A stretch of DNA of 30,297 nt from CAYZQE01 sp964480635 (lineage in GTDB: Bacteria > Pseudomonadota > Gammaproteobacteria > GCA-001735895). The stretch spans positions 1 through 30,297 of the forward strand of contig CAYZQE010000018.1 in the NCBI GenBank assembly GCA_964480635.1, given 5' to 3'. The notes beneath the pieces are model-generated. The model searched no databases and was not told the DNA's origin. It was given only the letters and a program-made list of their open reading frames with translations. Below, piece after piece: positions 16,077 through 24,344 of the stretch. Positions within the stretch are counted from its first letter, which is position 1; every line of letters starts with the position of its first letter. The position numbers and the translations under genes are program-made.

Positions 16077-17780
16077 ATGCGTACTACACAATTCCATTTG
16101 TCGACCCTAAAAGAAACCCCTGCCGATGCTGAGATCGTCAGCCACCAACTCATGCTAAGAGCAGGGTTAATTAGGCGTCTTGCCTCAGGCTTATATACTT
16201 GGTTACCACTAGGCTTAAGAGTATTGCGTAACGTTGAAAATATTGTTCGTGAAGAAATGAATAAAGCGGGTGGCTTAGAAGTGCTAATGCCTGCTGTACA
16301 ACCCGCTGAATTATGGCAAGAATCGGGACGATGGTCACAATATGGACCTGAACTACTTCGCTTTACCGATCGTCATAACAGAGAGTTTTGCTATGGCCCA
16401 ACGCATGAAGAAGTGATTACTGATTTATTTCGCACAGAAATAAAAAGCTATAAGCAGCTACCGATTACTTTTTATCAAATACAAACAAAATTTCGTGATG
16501 AAATACGCCCACGTTTCGGCATTATGCGCTCTCGTGAATTTATTATGAAAGACGCTTATTCCTTTCATGTATCCGCATCATCATTACAACAGACATACGA
16601 TATTATGTTTGATTGTTACTGCCGTATTTTTGAACGTTTTGGTTTAAAATATCGCCCTGTTAAAGCAGATACAGGCTCTATCGGCGGTAACGCTTCGCAT
16701 GAGTTTCATGTTTTAGCCGACTCTGGCGAAGATGCCATTGTGTTTTCCGATGGCAGTGACTTTGCTGCTAATGTCGAACTTGCCGAGGCGATTACAACTG
16801 GCACAAAAGCTGCACCTAAAGAAGACTTAACTCAAGTTAATACACCCAATCAACGCACCATAGCCGATGTCAGTCAGTTTCTTAATATCTCTGCCCTAGA
16901 AACAGTTAAAACGCTCATCGTAGAAGGTCATGAAAAAGATACCTTAGTTGCTTTGGTATTACGCGGTGATCATCAGCTTAATGAAATAAAAGCTGAAAAA
17001 ATTGACGGCGTTAAAACGCCACTTTGTATGGCAGAGCCTGCAGCCATTAAACAAGCTATTGGCTGTGATATCGGCTCAATTGGCCCTGTCAAATTAAATA
17101 TGACTATTATTGTAGATCGTTCTGCCGCCATTTTAAGTGATTTTTGTTGTGGCGCTAATATTAATGACATTCATCTACAGGGCGTCAACTGGGATAGAGA
17201 TATTACTGACTATCAAGTGGCTGATATTCGTAACGTTGTTAATGGCGATAAAAGCCCAGAAGACAATGGTACTTTATCCATTGTTCGCGGTATTGAAGTC
17301 GGTCACATTTTTCAACTGGGTCAAAAGTATAGCAAAGCATTACAAGCTAATGTGCTAGATGAAAATGGTAAAAACCAAGTCACATCAATGGGCTGTTACG
17401 GTATCGGTGTATCGCGTATTGTCGCGGCCGCAGTAGAACAAACTCACGATGATAATGGCATTATTTGGAGCGATGCATTAGCGCCCTTTAAGTTAGTTAT
17501 TTGTCCATTAAACTATCAAAAATCAGATGCTGTTAAACAAGCGGCAGATGAACTCTATCAATTCTGCTTAGATAGTAATTGGAATGTATTAATTGATGAT
17601 CGAAAAATACGTCCTGGCGCTATGTTTTCTGACATGGAACTCATTGGCATCCCTCATCGCATTGTATTAAGTGACCGAGGCTTAAAAGCAGAACAGTTCG
17701 AATATAAAGGTCGCACTGATGAAGATAGTAGTGATCATGCACTCAACGATATAACATCGTTTGTCAGCAAACTATTTTAA
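16077..17780 (+). CDS. proS: Prolyl-tRNA synthetase, bacterial type
   Basis: Charges tRNA-Pro with proline. The 567 residues fit the bacterial long form with the YbaK-like editing insertion, seen at about residues 224-407, between class II motifs 2 and 3. Motif 2 is FRDEIRPRFGIMRSREFIMKDAYSFH (ends in the KDAYSFH mark) and motif 3 is GIGVSRIVAAAVEQ near 440-453. The anticodon-binding domain covers about 470-567. The N terminus MRTTQFHLSTLKETPADAE is typical, so the ATG at 16077 is right. A small lytic transglycosylase gene follows by five bases, an arrangement I recall from other gammaproteobacteria. Confidence 0.97.
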   Translation: MRTTQFHLSTLKETPADAEIVSHQLMLRAGLIRRLASGLYTWLPLGLRVLRNVENIVREEMNKAGGLEVLMPAVQPAELWQESGRWSQYGPELLRFTDRHNREFCYGPTHEEVITDLFRTEIKSYKQLPITFYQIQTKFRDEIRPRFGIMRSREFIMKDAYSFHVSASSLQQTYDIMFDCYCRIFERFGLKYRPVKADTGSIGGNASHEFHVLADSGEDAIVFSDGSDFAANVELAEAITTGTKAAPKEDLTQVNTPNQRTIADVSQFLNISALETVKTLIVEGHEKDTLVALVLRGDHQLNEIKAEKIDGVKTPLCMAEPAAIKQAIGCDIGSIGPVKLNMTIIVDRSAAILSDFCCGANINDIHLQGVNWDRDITDYQVADIRNVVNGDKSPEDNGTLSIVRGIEVGHIFQLGQKYSKALQANVLDENGKNQVTSMGCYGIGVSRIVAAAVEQTHDDNGIIWSDALAPFKLVICPLNYQKSDAVKQAADELYQFCLDSNWNVLIDDRKIRPGAMFSDMELIGIPHRIVLSDRGLKAEQFEYKGRTDEDSSDHALNDITSFVSKLF

Positions 17781-17785
17781 ATAGC

Positions 17786-18367
17786 ATGACGTTGAAACAA
17801 GCCATAATACCCTGTTTTTACGCTTTATTATTTGCTTGCTTTCCTGTTTCAGCTCAGCAGCAACAAAGTGACATTGATGCCGCTTTAGTCAGCGCCCTCA
17901 ATGAATCAATAAAAGATATGTCTGAGTACACTGATCGTTTTGAAGCTGAAGTGTGGCTAAAAGATATGTCTCATCGTTTAAAACGCTATATCGACGACCC
18001 ACTTCATCGCATTAAAATTTTAAAATTAGTCCATCGAGAAGCTAAACGTTCAAGCCTACAACCCGAGGTTATCTTAGCGTTAATAGAAGTTGAAAGTCAC
18101 TTTGACCAATATGCCATTTCTGTCTCAGGCGCTAGAGGTATCATGCAAATTATGCCTTTTTGGTTAAAAGAGTTAAATATGCAAGGTTATAACCTATTTC
18201 ATCTGAAAACGAATATTCGCATGGGCAGCACAATCCTTAAACATTATTTAGATCGTGAAAAAGGAAACCTGAATAATGCATTAGCGCGTTACAACGGCAG
18301 TTATGGCAAAAGAAAATACCCAGACAAAGTCTTTAAAGCATTAAAAACGCATTGGTACCCTATGTAA
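17786..18367 (+). CDS. Small lytic transglycosylase (SLT domain)
   Basis: A 193-residue periplasmic murein hydrolase that cleaves the MurNAc-GlcNAc bond to leave anhydro-muropeptides. A signal peptide ends at about FPVSAQQ (residue 23). The SLT catalytic core is LALIEVESHFDQYAIS, with the catalytic Glu most likely 103 in the VES triplet, followed by GARGIMQIMP (116-124) and the NALARYNGS motif near the end. There is no extra domain, so it is a minimal enzyme of the Slt70-like goose-lysozyme fold. The gene starts five bases after proS and should be translated from the same message. It converges on the PulE-like gene, with only 35 bases between. Confidence 0.9.
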   Translation: MTLKQAIIPCFYALLFACFPVSAQQQQSDIDAALVSALNESIKDMSEYTDRFEAEVWLKDMSHRLKRYIDDPLHRIKILKLVHREAKRSSLQPEVILALIEVESHFDQYAISVSGARGIMQIMPFWLKELNMQGYNLFHLKTNIRMGSTILKHYLDREKGNLNNALARYNGSYGKRKYPDKVFKALKTHWYPM

Positions 18368-18402
18368 GTTAAGGCTTCTTTTAATTGACTAAACCTAAGC
18401 CA

Positions 18403-20169
18403 TTAACCATCAAAACGAGGCGGAGCGACTTTTAATATTTCTTCAAACGTTGTTAACCCTTTGGCTACCTTCTTTGCACCAGATAAGTTTAAAGCTCTCA
18501 TACCTTCTTTAATAGCCACTTTACGCAATCGCCTTAAATCAAAATCTGCATGAATTTCAGATTTTAAGTTATCGTTAACCGCCATCATTTCATAAATACC
18601 GACGCGACCTTTAAAACCTGTTTCACGGCATTCTAAGCACCCAACTGGCTCACAAGTGTGTTTAGGGGCAGATGTCTTCCAAGGCTTAATGAGAGCATCC
18701 CAAGCTTCTTTATCCGTCTCTACCTGTTTTTTACAACTAGAACATAAGGTGCGTACTAAACGTTGGGCTACGACGCCAATTAACGTCGCATTAATTAAAT
18801 AAGGAGGGATGCCAATCTCGATGAGCCTAGCAATAGCCGAAGGTGCATCATTAGTATGCAGCGTTGAAATAACTAAATGTCCCGTTAAGGATGCTTGAAC
18901 AGCCATTTGGGCGGTTTCTTTATCTCGAATTTCACCAATCATGATGATATCAGGGTCTTGTCTCAGCAGTGTTTTCACACCCGTTGAAAATGACAAGCCA
19001 ACGTTTGGGTTTACTTGCATTTGGTTAAAACTTGGTTCAACCAGCTCTATCGGGTCTTCAATCGAGCACACATTGACTTCTGAAGTGGCTAATTGTTTTA
19101 ACGACGTATAAAGCGTTGTTGTCTTACCAGAACCCGTTGGGCCTGTGACTAAAATTATGCCATGAGGACGATGTATTAACTGCTCCCATAAATCAGACTC
19201 AGATTTTTCAAACCCTAGTGCAGCCGCATCTTTCACTAGCACTTCTGGGTCAAATATTCGTAGCACAAGCTTTTCACCAAATGCCGTTGGCATGGTAGAA
19301 AGGCGTAGTTCTATTTCTTGCCCATCTGGACTTCGTGTTTTAATTCGCCCATCTTGTGGTTTGCGTTTTTCAGCAACATCTAAGCGGCCTAATATTTTTA
19401 TACGGCTCGTGACAGCAGGCACTATATTACTAGGGACTTCATACACTTGATGCATAACACCGTCAATACGAAACCTAAAGTTACCCTGATCTCGTCGCGG
19501 TTCAAAATGAATATCACTGGCTCTTTGAGAAAAAGCATACTGTAAAAGCCAGTCTACAATACTCACAATATGCTGGTTTTCAGCATCTAATTTACCGGTA
19601 TTACCTAATTCAACTAACTGCTCAAAGTTTTGAATATTTGTTTTCGTCTCTGCATGTTTAGCGCCAGCGCCATCCATTGCTTTTGAAACACTATAAAACT
19701 CAAGAGAATATTTTTTAATATCTGAAGGATCACATAAAACAACACTAATAGGCTTACCGATGGTGTGAGTAAGCTCATTTTTCCACGCTAAATTTATGGG
19801 GTCAGAAGTACCAATGGTCACTTCATCTGATGACACCTTAACCACTAAAATATTAAATCGACTGGCATAGGCATAACTCATCAATGACGTGCAGGAGGCC
19901 ACATCCATTTTTAGTGGATCAAAGAAAAACCGAGGTAAATTAACAGTTTTAGCAAGCCAATCTGTTAAAAACGAAGACGTTATGTGCTCGCCAGGGCGTG
20001 ATAGATTTTCCCACTGGCGATTAGTAATAATATCAAAAGGATGCATTGTGGAGCGATCCTTATCAGACACTAAATTTAAAACCATTTTTACTTTATCGCC
20101 ATCGGCAATACCCGCATCGACCAATGCCGATAAAACACTATCTAAATCAAATGTTTTTAATGCCATCAT
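18403..20169 (-). CDS. GspE/PulE/PilB-type secretion ATPase, last gene of the TolC-adaptor operon
   Basis: A 588-residue cytoplasmic hexameric ATPase of the type II secretion/type IV pilus assembly class. The parts are complete: Walker A GPTGSGKT (343-350), Asp box IEDPIE (370-375), Walker B IIMIGEIRD (408-416), His box GHLVISTLHTND (430-441), and four zinc cysteines C476, C479, C511 and C514. The arm before Walker A (residues 200-300) holds RASDIHFEP and the conserved IDGVMH. The N-terminal 150 residues are a GspE-N/MshEN-like domain that I could place only loosely. No pilus, pseudopilin, GspF or secretin gene is in the window. Its ATG overlaps the stop of the adaptor gene (ATGA), so it is translated as part of that unit. 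All catalytic motifs are intact; which machine it drives is unknown. Confidence 0.85.
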   Translation of the reverse strand: MMALKTFDLDSVLSALVDAGIADGDKVKMVLNLVSDKDRSTMHPFDIITNRQWENLSRPGEHITSSFLTDWLAKTVNLPRFFFDPLKMDVASCTSLMSYAYASRFNILVVKVSSDEVTIGTSDPINLAWKNELTHTIGKPISVVLCDPSDIKKYSLEFYSVSKAMDGAGAKHAETKTNIQNFEQLVELGNTGKLDAENQHIVSIVDWLLQYAFSQRASDIHFEPRRDQGNFRFRIDGVMHQVYEVPSNIVPAVTSRIKILGRLDVAEKRKPQDGRIKTRSPDGQEIELRLSTMPTAFGEKLVLRIFDPEVLVKDAAALGFEKSESDLWEQLIHRPHGIILVTGPTGSGKTTTLYTSLKQLATSEVNVCSIEDPIELVEPSFNQMQVNPNVGLSFSTGVKTLLRQDPDIIMIGEIRDKETAQMAVQASLTGHLVISTLHTNDAPSAIARLIEIGIPPYLINATLIGVVAQRLVRTLCSSCKKQVETDKEAWDALIKPWKTSAPKHTCEPVGCLECRETGFKGRVGIYEMMAVNDNLKSEIHADFDLRRLRKVAIKEGMRALNLSGAKKVAKGLTTFEEILKVAPPRFDG

Positions 20170-20933
20170 TTAATATCAATGGTTAAAGGCATACCGGCAG
20201 GTATTAGGCTTTTTGGTTCAAAACTAATAATAATAGGGTACACCGACAAACCCTTAGAGTTTTCTAATGGCATTAAACTTAAAGACTCAACAACACCTTT
20301 ATATTTCATTTCATTAATTGTTATCGTTGCTTTCTTATTAATCAATTTAGGACTCCATTGACTTACCTTTAAATAAGCAATTGCATGCATGACGTTATCA
20401 TTAACAAGCGTCAATAAAGAAACCGCATCATCAGTATTTGCATAAAACCCCTCCGATGTATTTATTGAAAGGATGCGCCCATTAATAGGTGACTTTATAT
20501 TTGCAGCCTGTAGTAAAAACTTTGCTTTATCCAAAATGGCCGTAGCGGAATCAAACTTAGCCTTAGCTTCAGCAAATATAAATTCTGCATTTTTCAAAGT
20601 GACATCTGTAATCAGCGTACGATCATAAAGCTCTAATGCCCTATTTAAATCTAAATCTGCTTTTTGTTTTTGAGGAGAAACACTCTCTAATTGAGATTTA
20701 GCAATTTTATAATCCAACAATAGCAAGGTATCATCCATCTTAATCAGGGCATCACCTTCTCTTATTTTTTGCCCTTCTGTAACCATAATTTTAGCGACTG
20801 ATGAAGACACATAACTACTCAAATTATAAATTTCAGCCCATTGAGTTTTACCACTAAAGCTCTGTCCGAAAGCGCTAGTCACCGTGCTTAAAAGCATCCC
20901 AGCCAGTAATATTTTATTGGATATTGTTAACAT
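20166..20933 (-). CDS. Short periplasmic adaptor (HlyD/RND membrane-fusion family)
   Basis: A membrane-fusion/adaptor protein of 255 residues. A signal peptide covers about 1-23 (ending SAFGQ). The biotinyl-lipoyl half-motifs are at 42-70 (SSSVAKIMVTEGQKIREGD) and 145-160 (IKSPINGRILSINTSEG), with a short alpha-helical hairpin between (75-142), and a beta-barrel domain from about 172 to the end. It stops at the barrel and lacks the membrane-proximal domain of full RND adaptors such as AcrA, and has no lipobox. It should bridge an inner-membrane component to the TolC protein encoded 8 bases upstream. No ABC or RND pump is encoded in the unit; the gene downstream, overlapping by four bases, is a GspE-type ATPase. 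Confidence 0.85.
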   Translation of the reverse strand: MLTISNKILLAGMLLSTVTSAFGQSFSGKTQWAEIYNLSSYVSSSVAKIMVTEGQKIREGDALIKMDDTLLLLDYKIAKSQLESVSPQKQKADLDLNRALELYDRTLITDVTLKNAEFIFAEAKAKFDSATAILDKAKFLLQAANIKSPINGRILSINTSEGFYANTDDAVSLLTLVNDNVMHAIAYLKVSQWSPKLINKKATITINEMKYKGVVESLSLMPLENSKGLSVYPIIISFEPKSLIPAGMPLTIDIK

Positions 20934-20941
20934 GAATAAAC

Positions 20942-22255
20942 CTATCTTATCTCAATCTGTTTTTGTATTTTCATTGTATTATTAAGGCCAACTAATGTTG
21001 TTAGTTCGCGCCATGCACTCTCTAAATCAAACTCAACTCTATAACGTTCAGCTCTACTTCTTGAGTATTGCACCATTGCATCGCCAAGGTCTGACTTATA
21101 TTCTAGTTCATAATCAGCGCGACTTTGTTCTAAATAAAAATCTCTATATTCTTGTTTGATTTTAGCGCCCTCAAGCTCTAAAGTTTTTTGCTTTATCCGT
21201 TGCCACAATTCTAAAACCTGTAACCTTTGAGTTGATTGAAGTTTTAATAACGCAGAGAATTCAGAATTTAGCTGAGCTTGAGCAAACATGATAGACGATT
21301 CATTCTTACGCCCCGAATACAATGGGAAATTAAAGTTTAAACTGGCTCGCCATTCATCTCTAAAGGCAGAGTTTCTTTGGTAGTCACTCAACTCAAATTC
21401 AGCATCAATAGTTGCAGATTGTTTGAATGATGCTACTTTTACAGATTGCTTTGCAGCGTTTAATTTAGCTTGCTGCAATTTCATCTCTTTACTGTTCTTT
21501 ATAGCCAAATCAACCAATAAATCGACATCATCAAGCAATTGTCTTTGAGTGTTTATAATGGGTGTTTCTAATTGATCGGGTATTGATGTAGAGCCTAATA
21601 ATTCAGCTAATGCCTGTCTTGAATATCGTTGTTGTGCTTCGCTTATAAAACGTTGTTGGCGCACTTTTTCATATTGTGATTGAACTTTCAAAATATCAAG
21701 GTCTGAACTTAAACCAAACTCCATATTTTCACGTGCTCTATTAAAACGAATAAAAGCAATCGCCATATTTTCGTTATGAGATAAATAATCATTGTCTGAT
21801 TTAAGCACATTAAAGTAGGCTTTAACAACTTGATTTAAATACTGTTCTTTTTGCCATTCGAATTCAATCAATTTAACCTTCAATAATAAATCAGCTAACT
21901 TATCTTGGTTAGATGATAGGCCAAAATCATATACGTTTTTTTTAACGATTAAACTAATTTTACTGTCATTGTCTTCAGACTCATTGCCAAATTCAGAAAC
22001 ACCAACTTTGCGTAAATAACCTTTTAAATTAATTTGTAAATCATTAGTTGAATCATAAACTGCTGAATTTGCTTTTACTGCTGCTATAGCAGATTGAGCC
22101 AAAAGAAATGAGTGATGGTATTCTTTATCTGCAAATAATAAGGCGTCTTTAAATGACAAAGGTTCTGGCAGTTCTCGATCTTTTATATCAATTTCTTGAG
22201 CTGCCAAAGAAAAACAAAACCCAAATAAACCTAAAAAAATTAATGATTTAGTCAT
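20942..22255 (-). CDS. TolC-family outer-membrane efflux protein
   Basis: A 437-residue outer-membrane channel protein of the TolC/OEP family. It has a signal peptide (SLIFLGLFGFCFSLAAQ, about 1-20) and the expected two-repeat pattern of long amphipathic helices with Gln/Glu/Lys-rich heptads and short beta segments. The second-half motifs LNFNFPLYSGRKNES and the final ELTTLVGL are usual for the family. The membrane strands and helices would form a trimer spanning the periplasm. Its ATG overlaps the stop of the preceding thioredoxin-like gene by one base (TAATG), so coupling is likely. It is followed 8 bases later by the adaptor gene. The exported substrate is unknown. Confidence 0.85.
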   Translation of the reverse strand: MTKSLIFLGLFGFCFSLAAQEIDIKDRELPEPLSFKDALLFADKEYHHSFLLAQSAIAAVKANSAVYDSTNDLQINLKGYLRKVGVSEFGNESEDNDSKISLIVKKNVYDFGLSSNQDKLADLLLKVKLIEFEWQKEQYLNQVVKAYFNVLKSDNDYLSHNENMAIAFIRFNRARENMEFGLSSDLDILKVQSQYEKVRQQRFISEAQQRYSRQALAELLGSTSIPDQLETPIINTQRQLLDDVDLLVDLAIKNSKEMKLQQAKLNAAKQSVKVASFKQSATIDAEFELSDYQRNSAFRDEWRASLNFNFPLYSGRKNESSIMFAQAQLNSEFSALLKLQSTQRLQVLELWQRIKQKTLELEGAKIKQEYRDFYLEQSRADYELEYKSDLGDAMVQYSRSRAERYRVEFDLESAWRELTTLVGLNNTMKIQKQIEIR

Positions 22256-22809
22256 TATTTATTGAGTTTTTGCAGCTTTTTTAATCTCTTATATTTTGCA
22301 AAGCGAATAGGCCGACCATTTTTTCCTTTTAGCTTATAGATACCTTTTTCATAAAACTCTGCTAACCACATAAACTCTTCTACGCCCGATGTAGCACCGG
22401 TATAACGAACAACTTGATTTGCTTCAAAATCATAAAAAGCCATCACTGGTGTTGCCCTTACTCTATTTTTAACAGCAAATTCTTTTTGCGTCATCGTATC
22501 GCCGTTGAAATCTACAATTTCAATATCGCCTTCAATATCGACAGATAAACTAACAAAGTTCTTTTTAAAGTAATTTTGTACTTCCTGTTGGTTCAAAACT
22601 GTTTGTTTCATTCTATGACAAAAAGGACATTCATCCATTTCAAAAAATATAAAAACACCTTTTTTACCATCGTCTTGAGCAATTTCTAATTCCTCTTGTA
22701 AATCACCTAAATTTTGATCAAAAAAGAATTCATAGGGGTCTTTAGGAACGGCAGAGAAAGCCTGCGTCGATAAAAAAATATAAAGAATTATAAAACCTTT
22801 TTTTAACAT
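22255..22809 (-). CDS. Exported thioredoxin-fold protein with CPFC motif (SoxW-like)
   Basis: A 184-residue exported thioredoxin-like protein. The N terminus is a signal peptide, MLKKGFIILYIFLSTQAFSA, with cleavage near residue 20. The redox motif is FFEMDECPFCHRMK with C61 and C64, and VRATPVMAFYD carries the cis-proline that the fold needs. This resembles the SoxW/DsbD-gamma-like thioredoxins that act on periplasmic disulfides. The C terminus is a Lys-rich tail (FAKYKRLKKLQKLNK). It is second in the minus-strand operon, one base from the TlpA-like gene upstream and overlapping the TolC gene by one base. It might reduce or isomerise disulfides in cargo or in the adaptor; that is inference. 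A role in cytochrome c or Sox maturation is also possible. Confidence 0.82.
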   Translation of the reverse strand: MLKKGFIILYIFLSTQAFSAVPKDPYEFFFDQNLGDLQEELEIAQDDGKKGVFIFFEMDECPFCHRMKQTVLNQQEVQNYFKKNFVSLSVDIEGDIEIVDFNGDTMTQKEFAVKNRVRATPVMAFYDFEANQVVRYTGATSGVEEFMWLAEFYEKGIYKLKGKNGRPIRFAKYKRLKKLQKLNK

Positions 22810-22810
22810 A

Positions 22811-23281
22811 TCATTTAGCCTCTTTCCAATTTTCGATATAATTTTCTAACATTTCTTTTGTTATCCCTCCCACTTGGCGAGCCTCAACATTTCCTTTAGG
22901 AGAAACCAAAAAGGTTGTTGGTAACCCTGGCAAAGTACCTAATGCCGTTTTATACGCAGGCTTAGAGATATAGGATGGATAAGTAATAAAATAATCATCT
23001 AAAAATTTTAATAACTTAGCGTCTTCAACGTTTTCGCTATTGATGCCAATGACAACAGCAGTTGTTTCATGATGTTCATCATGAAAAGCCTGTAACTCTG
23101 GCATTTCTTCAACACAAGGTGGACACCAAGTTGCCCAATAGTTAACCACAACCCATTTACCTTTATATTGTGATAATTTATCAATTGATCCATCTATTTT
23201 TATTAAATCCATATCAACAGCAAACAATGATGTGGAGACAATAGATAGCGCTAAGATACAAGTTAGTTTAAATTTTTTCAT
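22811..23281 (-). CDS. TlpA-like periplasmic thioredoxin
   Basis: An exported thioredoxin-fold protein of about 156 residues. Starting at the ATG at 23281 gives MKKFKLTCILALSIVSTSLFA, a good signal peptide; an in-frame ATG at 23296 adds five residues (MFLEF) and is also possible. Neither has a strong ribosome site. The active site is NYWATWCPPCVEEMP with cysteines 53 and 56, of the TlpA/ResA/DsbE type, and LPGLPTTFLVSP carries the conserved cis-Pro. It should act as a thiol-disulfide reductant in the periplasm. It is the first gene of the five-gene run and is followed one base later by the CPFC protein. A strong terminator lies just upstream, so its promoter must overlap that hairpin or be read through from the LysM gene. 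Confidence 0.88.
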   Translation of the reverse strand: MKKFKLTCILALSIVSTSLFAVDMDLIKIDGSIDKLSQYKGKWVVVNYWATWCPPCVEEMPELQAFHDEHHETTAVVIGINSENVEDAKLLKFLDDYFITYPSYISKPAYKTALGTLPGLPTTFLVSPKGNVEARQVGGITKEMLENYIENWKEAK

Positions 23282-23314
23282 AAATTCTAAGAACATTAAT
23301 ACTTTATTTTGTTC

Positions 23315-23345
23315 AAAAAAAAACCCGCATTTGCGGGTTTTTTTT
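23315..23345 (-). terminator. Strong intrinsic terminator between LysM gene and TlpA operon
   Basis: A perfect stem, A-run plus CCCGC (23316-23328) with GCGGG plus T-run (23333-23345), loop ATTT on the plus strand. Read on the minus strand it ends the LysM message and has a run of nine T (complement of 23315-23323). The symmetric A/T flanks make it usable both ways. The TlpA gene starts 18 to 33 bases beyond it. Confidence 0.93.
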
Positions 23346-23349
23346 ATTC

Positions 23350-23373
23350 ACTAAATAGTAATAACTAAATAGT
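23350..23373. repeat. Ten-base direct repeat, 14-base period
   Basis: ACTAAATAGT occurs at 23350-23359 and again at 23364-23373, four bases apart, just after the LysM stop codon and before the terminator on the minus strand. It could be a binding site or a chance AT-rich repeat. Confidence 0.5.
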
Positions 23374-23376
23374 GAC

Positions 23377-24084
23377 TTACTTAGCTAAATAATCTTGGTC
23401 AGAACCTTCGCTCTCTCCAATAGTCCATGCGCCACGAGTTTTAGCATGCTGAACAGCCGCTGAAACATCAGAATTTGATGCAGAAGGGATTGAAAAAACC
23501 TGTCCTGCATAAATTAAATCAGCATCATTAATTTTATCGGCATTTGCTTTATAAATTAAAGGCCATTGATATGGATTTCCATAAACAGAATTTTTAGCTG
23601 AAATATTCCATAAATTATCACCAGAGATAACCGTATAGTCTGAACCAGAAGATGCTGTCATGCTCTTGCTATCTGACATGCTCGTTGCTGAACCCATAGT
23701 TGCTGTACCATGGAGCTTTTCAAAGCGTGCCTCTTCAAGTCTTGCTTGTTCAATAGCTGCTTCTGCTTGATCTCTTGCTTTATTTGCTAAAGATACCGCC
23801 TTATCATTATCACCTTTAGCGGATGCTTTTTCTGCTGCTTTAATTAATTTTCCAGTATCACGCCATTCATATCCGGCTTTCTTAGCACGAGCATTTTTAA
23901 TTTTTGCTGCATAAATTGCATTTTTTGAAGCCGTATTCGGGCCAGCTTTCATGGGTGCCTTATCAGCAGCAGGAGCGGGAGTTGAACCTTCATCTGCAGG
24001 ATCATCAGTCGCACAACCAGCTAAAAGACCTGAAGCCATAATTGCAACAGTCACTAATTTAAAAATTTCAGGTTTTTTTGTCAT
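23377..24084 (-). CDS. LysM-domain lipoprotein with alanine-rich helical repeat
   Basis: A 235-residue envelope lipoprotein. The lipobox LLAGC places the lipidated cysteine at 24. Asp is not at +2 (the next residue is Ala), so outer-membrane sorting is expected. An Asp/Ala/Pro linker leads to a helical segment, about 55-123, rich in Ala, Lys and Glu, of DUF4398-like character. The C-terminal LysM domain is at about 150-199 (YTVISGDNLWNISAKN, then GNPYQWPLIYKANADKI and AGQVFSI), which binds peptidoglycan. A GGAGAG site lies 8 bases before the ATG. It is followed on the minus strand by a strong terminator and then the TlpA operon. It may anchor an envelope assembly or act in cell-wall maintenance. 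Confidence 0.9.
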   Translation of the reverse strand: MTKKPEIFKLVTVAIMASGLLAGCATDDPADEGSTPAPAADKAPMKAGPNTASKNAIYAAKIKNARAKKAGYEWRDTGKLIKAAEKASAKGDNDKAVSLANKARDQAEAAIEQARLEEARFEKLHGTATMGSATSMSDSKSMTASSGSDYTVISGDNLWNISAKNSVYGNPYQWPLIYKANADKINDADLIYAGQVFSIPSASNSDVSAAVQHAKTRGAWTIGESEGSDQDYLAK

Positions 24085-24344
24085 TGTTTTCGCTCTCCAA
24101 GAACGCAGATTATTGGTATTAGAGTATTATTTTATTATTATAAATATAATTTACACTAAGATTACAGGGTTAATAAATGAAGAGCAAGCCAAATACCTAA
24201 CTAATTAAAGACATTATTTTACTTTTTACTTCATTATTAATATTTCACCATTCTTTATAGTTAAGAACGTAGCATTCACTATTTGACCCGTCAAGATTTT
24301 TAATATAATTTTAAGCTATTACATCTAATCTACTGATACTATTA
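24085..24344. other. AT-rich intergenic region before the LysM gene
   Basis: Together with the element at 24345-24552 this forms a 498-base gene-free stretch. This part is very AT-rich and holds the LysM ribosome site (complement of 24093-24098) and presumably its promoter; several TATAAT-like strings occur, so no single one can be chosen. I see no gene or RNA in it. Confidence 0.5.

Noticed and set aside
18368..18402. GGCTT/AAGCC arms between the transglycosylase and the PulE gene as a convergent terminator.
   Set aside because: Only five pairs with a long loop and no T run.
2926..23345. Terminators at 2926 and 23315 share the core CCGCATTTGCGG, suggesting related elements.
   Set aside because: GC stems with ATTT-like loops are common in intrinsic terminators; the flanks differ, so shared origin is not supported.
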